33,898 nucleotides of DNA from Bacteroidota bacterium (GTDB lineage Bacteria > Bacteroidota > Bacteroidia > Palsa-965): positions 1 through 33,898 of the forward strand of contig VBWE01000048.1 in NCBI GenBank assembly GCA_006218065.1. The letters run 5' to 3'. A model generated the notes under the pieces. The model saw nothing but the letters and a program-made list of their open reading frames with translations, was not told where the DNA came from and made no database searches. Positions 25,689-32,924 of the stretch are shown one piece after another; position 1 is the stretch's first letter, and each line of letters opens with the position of its first letter. A program made the translations under genes and the position numbers.

Positions 25689-26390
25689 ATGCGGACATTT
25701 GTTCTCGGTGATGTTCACGGCGCACATCGCGCACTGCTGCAGGTATTCGAACGATCCGGTTTTGATTATGAAAACGACCGGCTCATCAGTATCGGCGATA
25801 TTGTGGACGGCTGGCCGGATTCGGCGGATTGCGTGGAGGAATTACTGAAAATAAAAAACCTCATCGCCATCCGCGGCAATCATGACGAGTGGGCGATGGA
25901 CATGCTCGTCCGCATGCAGATTCACGAATGGTGGTTCGAGTTCGGCGGAAAAGCGACGTATGACAGCTATCTCCGCTCGGGGAAAATGAACGATCCGCGA
26001 CACCGGGATTTTTTCGTGAACCAGGTGGATTACCATGTGGACGAAAAGAATCGTTTATTCGTGCATGCCGGCTACAACCTGCAGCAGCCCATCGTTACGC
26101 ACGAACGGCAACAGCTTAACCTCGCACGTTCATACTGGAATTACCTCAAGAAAGCGACCGTCGATCCGGCATACCTGGTGGAAGACCGGAACGGTTTTAC
26201 CGAAGTTTTTATCGGGCATACGCAAACGATCCGGGAGTTCAAACACGATCAGCCCGTGCAATTGCTCAATTGCTGGAACGTGGACCAGGGCGCGAAAACA
26301 CTCGGAAGGTTAACGATGATGGATGTGGAAACAAAAGCGTTTGTGCAATCGGACCCGGTTTTTATGCTGTACCCGGATTTTGATTTTTGA
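25689..26390 (+). CDS. Metallophosphoesterase (PPP-type serine/threonine phosphatase-like)
   Basis: 233 residues, cytoplasmic, no signal peptide. The metal-binding motifs of the calcineurin-like fold are in order: GDVHG (D8, H10), GDIVDGW (D37), GNHDEW (N64, H65), later LFVHAGYN and IGHTQT. The spacing fits the bacterial PrpA/ApaH-like branch. It could dephosphorylate proteins or cleave dinucleoside polyphosphates. The motif GDIVDGW departs from the usual GDxVDRG at the Arg position, so activity may differ. It starts 9 nt after a T9SS cargo gene, and its stop is 2 nt from that of the convergent HHH gene. Confidence 0.9.
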   Translation: MRTFVLGDVHGAHRALLQVFERSGFDYENDRLISIGDIVDGWPDSADCVEELLKIKNLIAIRGNHDEWAMDMLVRMQIHEWWFEFGGKATYDSYLRSGKMNDPRHRDFFVNQVDYHVDEKNRLFVHAGYNLQQPIVTHERQQLNLARSYWNYLKKATVDPAYLVEDRNGFTEVFIGHTQTIREFKHDQPVQLLNCWNVDQGAKTLGRLTMMDVETKAFVQSDPVFMLYPDFDF

Positions 26391-26392
26391 TC

Positions 26393-28501
26393 TCAGAGCT
26401 TCAATCGCATCTGCACTTTCAGTTCCGTTTTGGTATTGCCCTGGATCTCGGTGAGCGAACCTTCGCTGATCACGTCCTGGTTATTGTAGAAGGTTTGCGC
26501 GATTCTCACCCAGACTTCGAGGCGGCGCGTGATGTCGTAATTGACCAGCAGGTATGCGCGTGAGCCGCGGTAATAGTAAGCAGGAATCGAGTACACGTAA
26601 CGCATATCGTTTTCGTAAACGTAAATGCGCGCATTGTACGTATCGGTCTGGAACAAAGCGTAGCGTGCGGTGAACGAAATTTTCTTCCCGAGTTTTTTGT
26701 AGCTGACGTCCTGGTAAATCGCAAAACCTTTTTCCTGCGCTGCGCCTGTAGGTTCATAAATGGTATACTCGATGCGGTTGCGCAGGCGCACGGACGGGCT
26801 GACCGGGTACTGGATGTTGAACCGGTAATTGGTTTGCTCCACGGGAACGATATAATCCACATCCGCTTCCTCGTCGCCGGCATTGACGAAACGATCGCGG
26901 TGGCGGTAGCGGAAATACATATCCGTTCTTTTATCCGGGTTGAAATTGACCTGCGTGAAAAAATCAGACCCGTTGGAAGGCGCGTCGATGCGGTAGCGCA
27001 GCCAGGGAAAAACGAAACGGTCGTAATACGCAGTCAGCGTGAGGCTGCGCACGGGCCGCGCCACCATGCCGAGGTAAATGCCCTGCTCGTTGGCCGGCAG
27101 CGATCCGTCGGCGAACACGTTGGCGTACAGGTTCTGGTAATCACGCTGGAAATAACGGTGATGTACGGCGAATGAAATTTTCGGATCAGGACTTACCAGC
27201 ATGCCGTTGATCGTCGCCACGGCCCCGTTTTTACTCATCGCCGCTTCGCCGAAGAAATTGAAATTCCGGAAAACGTAACTGTAATCGAAGCCGATGTTTT
27301 CATTCGATTTCGCGGAAAACTCGAACTGGTTGTACAGGTCGAGGTTGCGCGTAAGGGATGCGCTGTAGTCGGCATGAATAGCCGTGATCCCGAGGTTCAA
27401 CCGCCGCGAGCGGAAGCCCACGTTCCCGCCGAAAACCTGTTCGCCGATCGCGTCCTTGTCCGCCAGTTCCGAAGGCGTGGTGTGCAGGCCGGTTTGCTGC
27501 AGCGAACTTACTTCGAGCACTTCGATGTCGGTACCTGACGTATCGCTGCGCGTAATGTTGGCGTCGATCTTTTTGCGCGAATAAAAAACGGTGGTCTCCA
27601 TTTTTTTGAAACGGAAAGCCGCCGCACCGCCGCGCATGAACATGTTTTCGTCGGTTGAGAAATACGGGCGGATACCCATCGCATTCCTTTTTACGCTGGC
27701 TGCATCCGAAGTCTTGCCGAAGGCGTACCCGGTCCAGGCCGTAAGCCCCTGCCCGAAACTCACCTGGAAGTCACCGAGAACAACGGCTTTTACAAATTTG
27801 ATATTCCGGACGGAGAGATGCCCCGTGTAAAAATCAAAACCGTTTTTCTGAGATCCTTTGAAAAATTCCTCGCCCGAATCTTTGTCGCCGATCACGCCCC
27901 AGCTGACCACGTTACTGTACGTGAACCGGTAGCGCGCGTAAACCCGTTCGGCAGAACCGAGGTAACGTGCGTTCGGGTTTTCAGCAAGCGTGATGCTGTC
28001 GGCCCCGGTGTATCCTTTCTGTGTTTCGAGTGTGCGCTGGCCGCGGACGACAATTTCATGCGAGCCGTTTTTGAACATTTCCCGCATCGAAAAATGCGCA
28101 GAACCGAAGGCATCGTAAATCGAAACGTAGGGCAGGATTTTTTCTATCGTGTTCAGGTTGAAGCCGTCGACGGTCTGCAGTTCATAGATCGTGAGCAGGA
28201 ATCCGTTCTTTTCAATGTGCCGCAGCAGGTTGTCGATCTGGATATCGTCGAGCAACTGCAGGTCGTTCAGTTCTTCGCGCGATGCCCTGTTCAGGTTGAG
28301 CGGATGTTCGGCGTATCGCTGCAGCGCGTCGGTGAGCGTGGTGTAGTCAGCTTCTTCCTGCTCGGTGGATTCGGAAAGATTTTCGATGCGCTGTTCAACG
28401 CCTTCGTCGCCTTCGTTTTTAACCGGGGGCTGTCCGCCGGCAGAAAAACTGCAGAGCAGCACAGCGAAAAAGAAAACGATATGGAAAACGTTTTTTTTCA
28501 C
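26393..28501 (-). CDS. Helix-hairpin-helix / outer-membrane beta-barrel protein
   Basis: 702 residues from a GTG at 28501, read as MKKNVFHIVFFFAVLLCSFS and AGGQ, a good signal peptide. The ATG at 28564 lies inside the preceding gene and would spoil it. An acidic linker is followed by ComEA-like helix-hairpin-helix motifs (LNLNRASREELNDLQLLDD, FLLTIYELQTVDGFNL). The rest is alternating aromatic beta-strands typical of a porin-like barrel, ending in ELKVQMRLKL. Proteins of this layout are common in Bacteroidota and have no settled function; DNA binding at the surface is a guess. It begins 4 nt after the frameshift-corrected end of the PorV/PorQ-like gene, so they form an operon. Confidence 0.85.
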   Translation of the reverse strand: MKKNVFHIVFFFAVLLCSFSAGGQPPVKNEGDEGVEQRIENLSESTEQEEADYTTLTDALQRYAEHPLNLNRASREELNDLQLLDDIQIDNLLRHIEKNGFLLTIYELQTVDGFNLNTIEKILPYVSIYDAFGSAHFSMREMFKNGSHEIVVRGQRTLETQKGYTGADSITLAENPNARYLGSAERVYARYRFTYSNVVSWGVIGDKDSGEEFFKGSQKNGFDFYTGHLSVRNIKFVKAVVLGDFQVSFGQGLTAWTGYAFGKTSDAASVKRNAMGIRPYFSTDENMFMRGGAAAFRFKKMETTVFYSRKKIDANITRSDTSGTDIEVLEVSSLQQTGLHTTPSELADKDAIGEQVFGGNVGFRSRRLNLGITAIHADYSASLTRNLDLYNQFEFSAKSNENIGFDYSYVFRNFNFFGEAAMSKNGAVATINGMLVSPDPKISFAVHHRYFQRDYQNLYANVFADGSLPANEQGIYLGMVARPVRSLTLTAYYDRFVFPWLRYRIDAPSNGSDFFTQVNFNPDKRTDMYFRYRHRDRFVNAGDEEADVDYIVPVEQTNYRFNIQYPVSPSVRLRNRIEYTIYEPTGAAQEKGFAIYQDVSYKKLGKKISFTARYALFQTDTYNARIYVYENDMRYVYSIPAYYYRGSRAYLLVNYDITRRLEVWVRIAQTFYNNQDVISEGSLTEIQGNTKTELKVQMRLKL

Positions 28502-28505
28502 CGGG

Positions 28506-29269
28506 TCATGGCGTAACTGTTGCGGGCGTCTTTTGTTTCCCGATGCCGTACTGCAAACCGACATGCGGTGTAAAACCGAGCGTCGAATGGAAAGAAGACG
28601 CGATATCCAGGCGGAAATTTTTCAGTTCCAGTCCGAAGCCGAAAGCTGTGGAGCCCGGGTTCGATCCGCCGCCGGCACGGATGTAAAATTCTTTTTTTCG
28701 GAAAAAGTATAGTTCGCACCGAGGCGGAAAATAGTCGGGATGCGTTCATCGTTAAACGAAGCCAGTTTGCTGCGCACGGGATTGAACAGGTGTCCGCCGA
28801 CCCAGAGGTTTTTCACCGGCCGGGCCATGAAGCCGATCTCGCCGGTGAACGTGCTGTTTCTACCGTAATTCTCGCCGATGCGTGTGCCGAGATAATCCAT
28901 CTGCACGGCCGCCGCGAATTTTTCACCGAAAGGCATCGCGTACGAAAGTCCGGCCTTGGTTTCGGAATACTGCGTGTACCCGAAAGAAGTTCCTTCGAAA
29001 CCAAATGTGCCGCGTTTCACCGGAACGGCCACAGCCACGGCTTTCATCGAAAGCGCTTTCACGAGAAAACGATTTTCATAAAAAACACCGGCTTCCACAT
29101 CGCGGATAAAAGCAAGTCCCGCCTGGTTGTTGTGCGCCGACCAGAGGTCGCCGCCAAGCGCCACACTGGCATGACCGAAACCCGCCGAACGCGCACCGAG
29201 CGGGGCATTGTCACCGCCGGCGAAAGCAAATGCGGGAAACAGGAAGGATAAAAACAAAAATCGTTTCAT
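28506..29269 (-). pseudogene. PorV/PorQ-like outer-membrane barrel protein, split by a -1 type frameshift
   Basis: The 0-frame runs from the ATG at 29269 to a stop at 28622 (215 residues). It has signal peptide MKRFLFLSFLFPAFAFAG and family features (LGARSAGFGHASVALGGDLW). The last 20-odd residues are out of frame. After SEKK the -1 frame continues the barrel: EFYIRAGGGSNPGSTAFGFG, then LELKNFRLDIASSFHSTLGF and GLQYGIGKQKTPATVTP, with stop at 28506. The full protein is ~254 residues. The switch lies at GA A AAA AAG (28687-28694 region), exactly a classical slippery heptamer. It could be programmed frameshifting, transcriptional slippage, an inactivating deletion or a homopolymer sequencing error. 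It precedes the HHH/barrel gene by 4 nt. Confidence 0.82.
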
Positions 29270-29274
29270 TCCGA

Positions 29275-29282
29275 TAAAAGTA
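29275..29282 (-). promoter_or_regulatory. Candidate -7 box of the barrel/HHH operon
   Basis: Minus-strand TACTTTTA, one mismatch from TAnnTTTG, ending 5 nt before the ATG at 29269. Confidence 0.3.
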
Positions 29283-29337
29283 AGTTATAAAGACCGTTTA
29301 AAAAATATGGTGTAAAGTCGTGGTTAAGTCGCTTGTG

Positions 29338-29361
29338 AGTCGACGTCTCCAGACGTCGACT
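29338..29361. repeat. Perfect 11-bp palindromic hairpin
   Basis: AGTCGACGTCT, a 2-nt CC loop, then its exact reverse complement. It is between the 3' end of purE and the start of the barrel gene. No T-run follows on the minus strand, so it is not a standard terminator. It may be a REP-like element. Confidence 0.7.
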
Positions 29362-29408
29362 AGCGAAGATCGTTTAACGGAGACTGTTTTACGGGAATTC
29401 CTTAATGA

Positions 29409-29921
29409 TTATTTCACCTGGAATTTGAACGCGGTCTTTGCCGTTTCCCCGATGGATTTCATGACTTTGTCTTCGAGTCCTTTTTTGAAATCGCTGATAC
29501 GCTGAAGAACGACGGGATCGCTGCTGCCGATGATTTGTGCGGCGAGGATGCCGGCATTTTGCGCGGCGTTGAGCGCTACGGTTGCTACCGGTACGCCGTT
29601 GGGCATTTGCAGGATGGAGAGTATGGAATCCCAACCGTCGATGGAATTGCTTGATTTTACGGGAACGCCGATCACAGGCAGTGGCGTGTGCGAGGCGGTC
29701 ATGCCGGGCAGGTGCGCCGCGCCACCTGCGCCTGCAATGATCACTTTCAGTCCGCGTCCGGCTGCGGACTTGGCATATTCGACCATGCGTTCGGGCGTGC
29801 GGTGAGCGGATACTACGGTAATTTCGAAAGGAACCTGGAATTGTTCGAGGATGGCGGCGGCTTCGTTCATTACCGGGAGGTCCGAACTGCTGCCCATAAT
29901 AATTCCTACAAGTGGCTGCAT
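29409..29921 (-). CDS. purE: N5-carboxyaminoimidazole ribonucleotide mutase
   Basis: 170 residues, class I Pur[10 protein letters not shown] (residues 10-18), [11 protein letters not shown] (H40) and [12 protein letters not shown] line the active site. The enzyme isomerises N5-CAIR to CAIR in purine biosynthesis, using the product of PurK, whose gene lies upstream in the same direction. It also has its own TAACTTTG box 5 nt before the ATG. A 214-nt gap containing nested palindromes separates it from the small lipoprotein gene, so expression may be partly uncoupled from purK. Confidence 0.96.
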   Translation of the reverse strand: MQPLVGIIMGSSSDLPVMNEAAAILEQFQVPFEITVVSAHRTPERMVEYAKSAAGRGLKVIIAGAGGAAHLPGMTASHTPLPVIGVPVKSSNSIDGWDSILSILQMPNGVPVATVALNAAQNAGILAAQIIGSSDPVVLQRISDFKKGLEDKVMKSIGETAKTAFKFQVK

Positions 29922-29926
29922 GAGTT

Positions 29927-29934
29927 CAAAGTTA
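29927..29934 (-). promoter_or_regulatory. -7 box of purE
   Basis: Minus-strand TAACTTTG, perfect consensus, 5 nt before the ATG at 29921; it implies an internal, leaderless start within the pur cluster. Confidence 0.5.
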
Positions 29935-29944
29935 GTGGAAATAA

Positions 29945-30126
29945 CTCACCCCCCGGCCCCCTCTCTCCGGCTTTGTTAATCCGCTTTACAAGAAAAATTT
30001 TTTTAAAACAAAGCGGCAAAGAGGGGGTGTCGTAAAACTGTAATACCTGCGTCGAAGACGCAGGTATTACAGTACTCCAGTTTCTGAAAACATGTCGAAG
30101 ACGGAGAGAGGGGGCTGGGGGGTGAG
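29945..30126. repeat. Nested and mutually exclusive inverted repeats upstream of purE
   Basis: The outer arms 29945-29969 and 30102-30126 are 25 nt each with a single mismatch (CTCACCCCCC / GGGGGGTGAG ends). A third segment, 30007-30027, can also pair with the left arm (29957-29977) at 18 of 21 positions. The left arm therefore has two alternative partners. The perfect hairpin at 30037-30073 lies between them. There is no ORF. Confidence 0.75.
30037..30073. repeat. Perfect 17-bp hairpin with GAA loop
   Basis: ACTGTAATACCTGCGTC, loop GAA, then the exact reverse complement. On the minus strand it is followed by TTTT, so weak termination before purE is possible. The phrase GTCGAAGACG, which forms the loop, recurs at 30094-30103. 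Confidence 0.8.
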
Positions 30127-30137
30127 TCCCGGAATAC

Positions 30138-30539
30138 TTACTCAACCACCGACAAGTCAACATTGATCAGCTCTTTCCGGTCCTTACGCTTGATCTTGAT
30201 TCCCATGCCGCCGGTTACGCGGTACGGGCCGCTGCTGTCCAGTCCTGCGCCGTAGAGGTAATATTTTCCGCATGCGAGGTTCTTGATATGCACATGATCT
30301 TCGCCGGCTTCGCCGACAAAGAAAGCGTCAAAGTCGGATGGGTTTGTTCCCGGCAGTTCGTCTGCATTAAATTTCACAAAAACGGTATCCGGCCAGCTTA
30401 CATGGTTTTCGATGATCGTATTGTGGTGTTTCAGGTAAACGGTCAGCGTGGCATCTCCGTCTGTTCCTTCTTTGCAGCAGGAATTAAAACCGAGGATGAT
30501 CAGTGCGGAGACGGAGCCGGTACGGTATGCTGTTTTCAT
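30138..30539 (-). CDS. Small lipoprotein between purK and purE
   Basis: 133 residues. MKTAYRTGSVSALIILGFNS followed by CCKEG is a lipoprotein signal with the acceptor Cys at about residue 21. The mature part is a ~110-residue beta-rich domain (ATLTVYLKHHNTIIENH, VFVKFNADELPG, HVHIKNLACGKYYLYGAGLD) that looks like a small carboxypeptidase-regulatory or Ig-like fold; this is a guess. Its ATG overlaps the purK stop in an ATGA (30536-30539), so translation is coupled to purK although no purine function is evident. Confidence 0.75.
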   Translation of the reverse strand: MKTAYRTGSVSALIILGFNSCCKEGTDGDATLTVYLKHHNTIIENHVSWPDTVFVKFNADELPGTNPSDFDAFFVGEAGEDHVHIKNLACGKYYLYGAGLDSSGPYRVTGGMGIKIKRKDRKELINVDLSVVE

Positions 30540-31678
30540 GCCTTCACCTTCAGCGTCGTTTTTACTTTCAGCGCTTTGGCTTTCGCTTCTTCCATGGTTT
30601 GCGCGAGTATGGTTACATGGCCCATCTTGCGGAAAGGTTTGGTAATTTTTTTTCCGTAAAGGTGAATGTACACGCCTTCCGTCTGCAGGGCTTCTTCCAT
30701 GCCTTCGTAAACGGCGTCGCCTTCGAATCCTTTTTCACCGAGCAGGTTGATCATCACGCTGGGCATGATGATAGCCGTGCTTCCGGGCGGCTGGTTGAAA
30801 ATGGCGCGCAGGTGCTGTTCGTACTGCGAACTGAAATTGCCTTCGATGCTCTGGTGGCCGCTGTTGTGCGGGCGCGGCGCGATTTCGTTTACGAGCAGTT
30901 TCCCGCCTTTGGTCAAAAACATTTCCACGGCGAGCAGACCGACAATACCGAGTTTTTCGGCAACCGTGCGGGCGATTTTCTGCGCTTCGGCTTCGATGTT
31001 TGGGGGAATACCGGCAGGTGAAAAAAGAAATTCCACGAGGTTGGCTTCCGGGTTGAACTCGAGTTCGACGGTGGGAAAACTTTTGGTTTCTCCTTTCGCG
31101 TTTCGCGAAACGATAACGGAAATTTCTTTCTGAAAATCGACGAATTTTTCGAGGACGCTGGGCGCATCAAATGCGTTTTCCAGTTTTGCCGGATCAGTCA
31201 GCCGCGTTACCCCGCGCCCGTCGTAGCCACCCCGGCGCAGTTTTTGCATGAACGGAAAATCCGCGGCATGTTTACTGATCTCCGCTTTGTCGTTTACAAG
31301 AAAAAAGTCGGCTGTCGGAATATTATTCAGCCGGTAAAAAATTTTCTGCTGGCCTTTATCCTGGATCATGCGCAGGATCTGCGGCTGCGGGTAAACGGTC
31401 AATCCTTCCTTTTCCAGCTTTTCCAGCGCGTCCACGTTCACGTGTTCGATCTCGATGGTCAGCAGGTCGCATTTTTTTCCGAATGCATAAACGGTATCGA
31501 AATCGTTCAGCGAGCCGGTTTCGAAGTATGCTGCAATGTCTTTGCAGGGCGCATTCGGATCGGGATCGAGGATGGAAATATGCACGTTATAATTGATCGC
31601 ATCCTGGATCAGCATCCGCCCGAGTTGTCCCCCGCCGAGAATGCCCAGCCGCAAACCGTTATAAAAGTGTTTTGACAT
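30536..31678 (-). CDS. purK: N5-carboxyaminoimidazole ribonucleotide synthase
   Basis: 380 residues from the ATG at 31678 (MSKHFYNGLRLGILGGGQLG). An upstream ATG at 31768 would add 30 unconserved residues and run into the neighbouring gene's end. It is an ATP-grasp protein: an N-terminal GILGGGQLGRM nucleotide-type fold, then KLRRGGYDGRGVTRL and LLVNEIAPRPHNSGHQSIEG. It carboxylates AIR to N5-CAIR using ATP and bicarbonate, feeding PurE. The stop overlaps the start of the small lipoprotein gene. A TAATTTTA box lies 5 nt before the ATG. Confidence 0.96.
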   Translation of the reverse strand: MSKHFYNGLRLGILGGGQLGRMLIQDAINYNVHISILDPDPNAPCKDIAAYFETGSLNDFDTVYAFGKKCDLLTIEIEHVNVDALEKLEKEGLTVYPQPQILRMIQDKGQQKIFYRLNNIPTADFFLVNDKAEISKHAADFPFMQKLRRGGYDGRGVTRLTDPAKLENAFDAPSVLEKFVDFQKEISVIVSRNAKGETKSFPTVELEFNPEANLVEFLFSPAGIPPNIEAEAQKIARTVAEKLGIVGLLAVEMFLTKGGKLLVNEIAPRPHNSGHQSIEGNFSSQYEQHLRAIFNQPPGSTAIIMPSVMINLLGEKGFEGDAVYEGMEEALQTEGVYIHLYGKKITKPFRKMGHVTILAQTMEEAKAKALKVKTTLKVKA

Positions 31679-31683
31679 CGCTG

Positions 31684-31691
31684 TAAAATTA
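31684..31691 (-). promoter_or_regulatory. Candidate -7 box of purK
   Basis: Minus-strand TAATTTTA, one mismatch from TAnnTTTG, 5 nt before the ATG at 31678. Confidence 0.3.
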
Positions 31692-31727
31692 ACGAATCGG
31701 CGGGAAGATGCGCGGGAAGAAAGTGAT

Positions 31728-32717
31728 TTACATTGGCGGATTGTTGCCGTCGATATAAGCCAGGGCATCGTTTACGGAAGCAAAGCCCATACCGATACGC
31801 TTGTCCGGGAAATTGGCCAGATCAAAATTGCCGAGCAGGGCGCACTGATCGGTATCGATCGTTACGCAGCCGTTTTCGAAAACATGATAAATAATACCCC
31901 GGTAGTTTATTCCGCTGCCGTTTTCCCAGTAAACGCCCGGGTCGTGGTCGATCATAAACAGCAAATCAAAATGCTGGCCTGCATGGTCGTACCAGTAATG
32001 ATTGTTGAAGCCCCAGTAATTTATTCCCTCCAGGTTGTGCTGCTCCGTGCGCCCATGTATCGGCCGGCCGGCCACGAGCATCCGTCCGTATCCGGCCTGT
32101 GTCCTTTGCTCCTGGCTCGTGTCGATGCCGGCTGCCTGCAGGGCGGTCATGAACATATAGAGCAGGGTAGAGCAGTCGCCTTGTTTACCCAGGAAACCCT
32201 GGGGACCGAGCAGGGAATCGCTTATATATACGAACGGAAAATTGTTGAACCGGTTGAATATCTCGCGAATTTTCGAGGCTTCCGAATCTTCGGGCAGATT
32301 GTAAAGCATGTAACGGGGAACAAGCCCGTGTATTTCGGGATCTCTTCCGAACTCATTTTGAAGTGCTTTGAATTTTTGTTTCCACCCGGGCAACTCATCG
32401 GTAGAACCCCAATCGTCCAGGTGGCCCATCAATACATAAGTGGGTATATTCATAACCCGGGCAACGTCATCTATCTGTTTATGATCGGGATCGCCTTCTT
32501 CGAATAATGCCTTGATTTTCCCGATGCCCCAGTCTTTTAAACTGATCAGGCTATTATAGAGATTGTTTTCATTCCTGTCGTCATCTTCGTCCTCGCCCGG
32601 AGGGTAAAACATGCCCTGCACGGGGGATTTATATTGCAGCAGCGCATTTTTTCCGTCGCCCACCTGGTGAGCGATTCCAAGCTCCTTACGTTGTTTTGTA
32701 CGGGAAACCCTGCGCAT
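31728..32717 (-). CDS. Unrecognised protein with a transglutaminase-like Cys/His/Asp pattern
   Basis: 329 residues, no signal peptide, no membrane segment. The N-terminal ~40 residues are basic and loosely structured, followed by an acidic GEDEDDDRNENN patch. The central segment GKQGDCSTLLYMFMTALQAA followed by GID (C182) looks like the nucleophile helix of transglutaminase/papain-like enzymes. Later NNHYWYDHAGQHFDLLF offers His (H240) and Asp (D251) in the usual order. That catalytic reading is inference; I do not recognise the family. It may be a secreted or injected effector-like enzyme, or a housekeeping amidase. It is upstream of purK (49 nt gap) on the same strand. A TAACTTTA box lies 4 nt before the ATG. 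Confidence 0.72.
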   Translation of the reverse strand: MRRVSRTKQRKELGIAHQVGDGKNALLQYKSPVQGMFYPPGEDEDDDRNENNLYNSLISLKDWGIGKIKALFEEGDPDHKQIDDVARVMNIPTYVLMGHLDDWGSTDELPGWKQKFKALQNEFGRDPEIHGLVPRYMLYNLPEDSEASKIREIFNRFNNFPFVYISDSLLGPQGFLGKQGDCSTLLYMFMTALQAAGIDTSQEQRTQAGYGRMLVAGRPIHGRTEQHNLEGINYWGFNNHYWYDHAGQHFDLLFMIDHDPGVYWENGSGINYRGIIYHVFENGCVTIDTDQCALLGNFDLANFPDKRIGMGFASVNDALAYIDGNNPPM

Positions 32718-32721
32718 GATA

Positions 32722-32729
32722 TAAAGTTA
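32722..32729 (-). promoter_or_regulatory. Candidate -7 box of the transglutaminase-like gene
   Basis: Minus-strand TAACTTTA, one mismatch from consensus, 4 nt before the ATG at 32717. Confidence 0.3.
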
Positions 32730-32808
32730 CGCCGGAAAAAGCGGGACATCATGCAGTATCCGCTTGATTATGAACAGGGTATTGTGAAACGACCGCTTTT
32801 TCGGGCTC

Positions 32809-32913
32809 AATTAATCCGATTTGAAAATTTCACAATTTGAAAATTGAGAAAATGACCACGGTGCAAGGCCACGTGCATTTTCTCAATTTTCAAATCTTCA
32901 AATCGGATTAATT
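32809..32913. repeat. Long imperfect inverted repeat upstream of cytidine deaminase
   Basis: The left arm 32809-32854 and right arm 32876-32913 pair over two blocks: AATTAATCCGATTTGAA, then ATTTGAAAATTGAGAAAATG. A 9-nt bulge on the left faces 1 nt on the right. The left arm repeats the phrase TTTGAAAATT. The loop contains CCACG...CGTG. The right end merges into the -7 box of the deaminase gene. Confidence 0.8.
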
Positions 32914-32920
32914 AGCTTTG
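32913..32920 (+). promoter_or_regulatory. -7 box of cytidine deaminase
   Basis: TAGCTTTG, perfect consensus, 4 nt before the ATG at 32925. Its first base is the last base of the inverted repeat. Confidence 0.45.
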
Positions 32921-32924
32921 TTTC

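Noticed and set aside
27818-28516. 232-residue plus-strand frame
   Set aside because: Antisense to the HHH/barrel gene; no signal peptide, promoter or domain.
28498-28749. Minus-strand frame of 83 residues overlapping the barrel gene end
   Set aside because: The -1 frame gives clear barrel sequence to a stop at 28506; this third frame is Arg-rich and without homologous features.
29338-29361. Intrinsic terminator of purE
   Set aside because: The stem is perfect but no T-run follows on the minus strand, so it is listed as a palindrome instead.
29938-30136. CRISPR-like or transposon end structure
   Set aside because: The repeats are inverted, not direct, with no regular spacers, no transposase and no target-site duplication that I can see.
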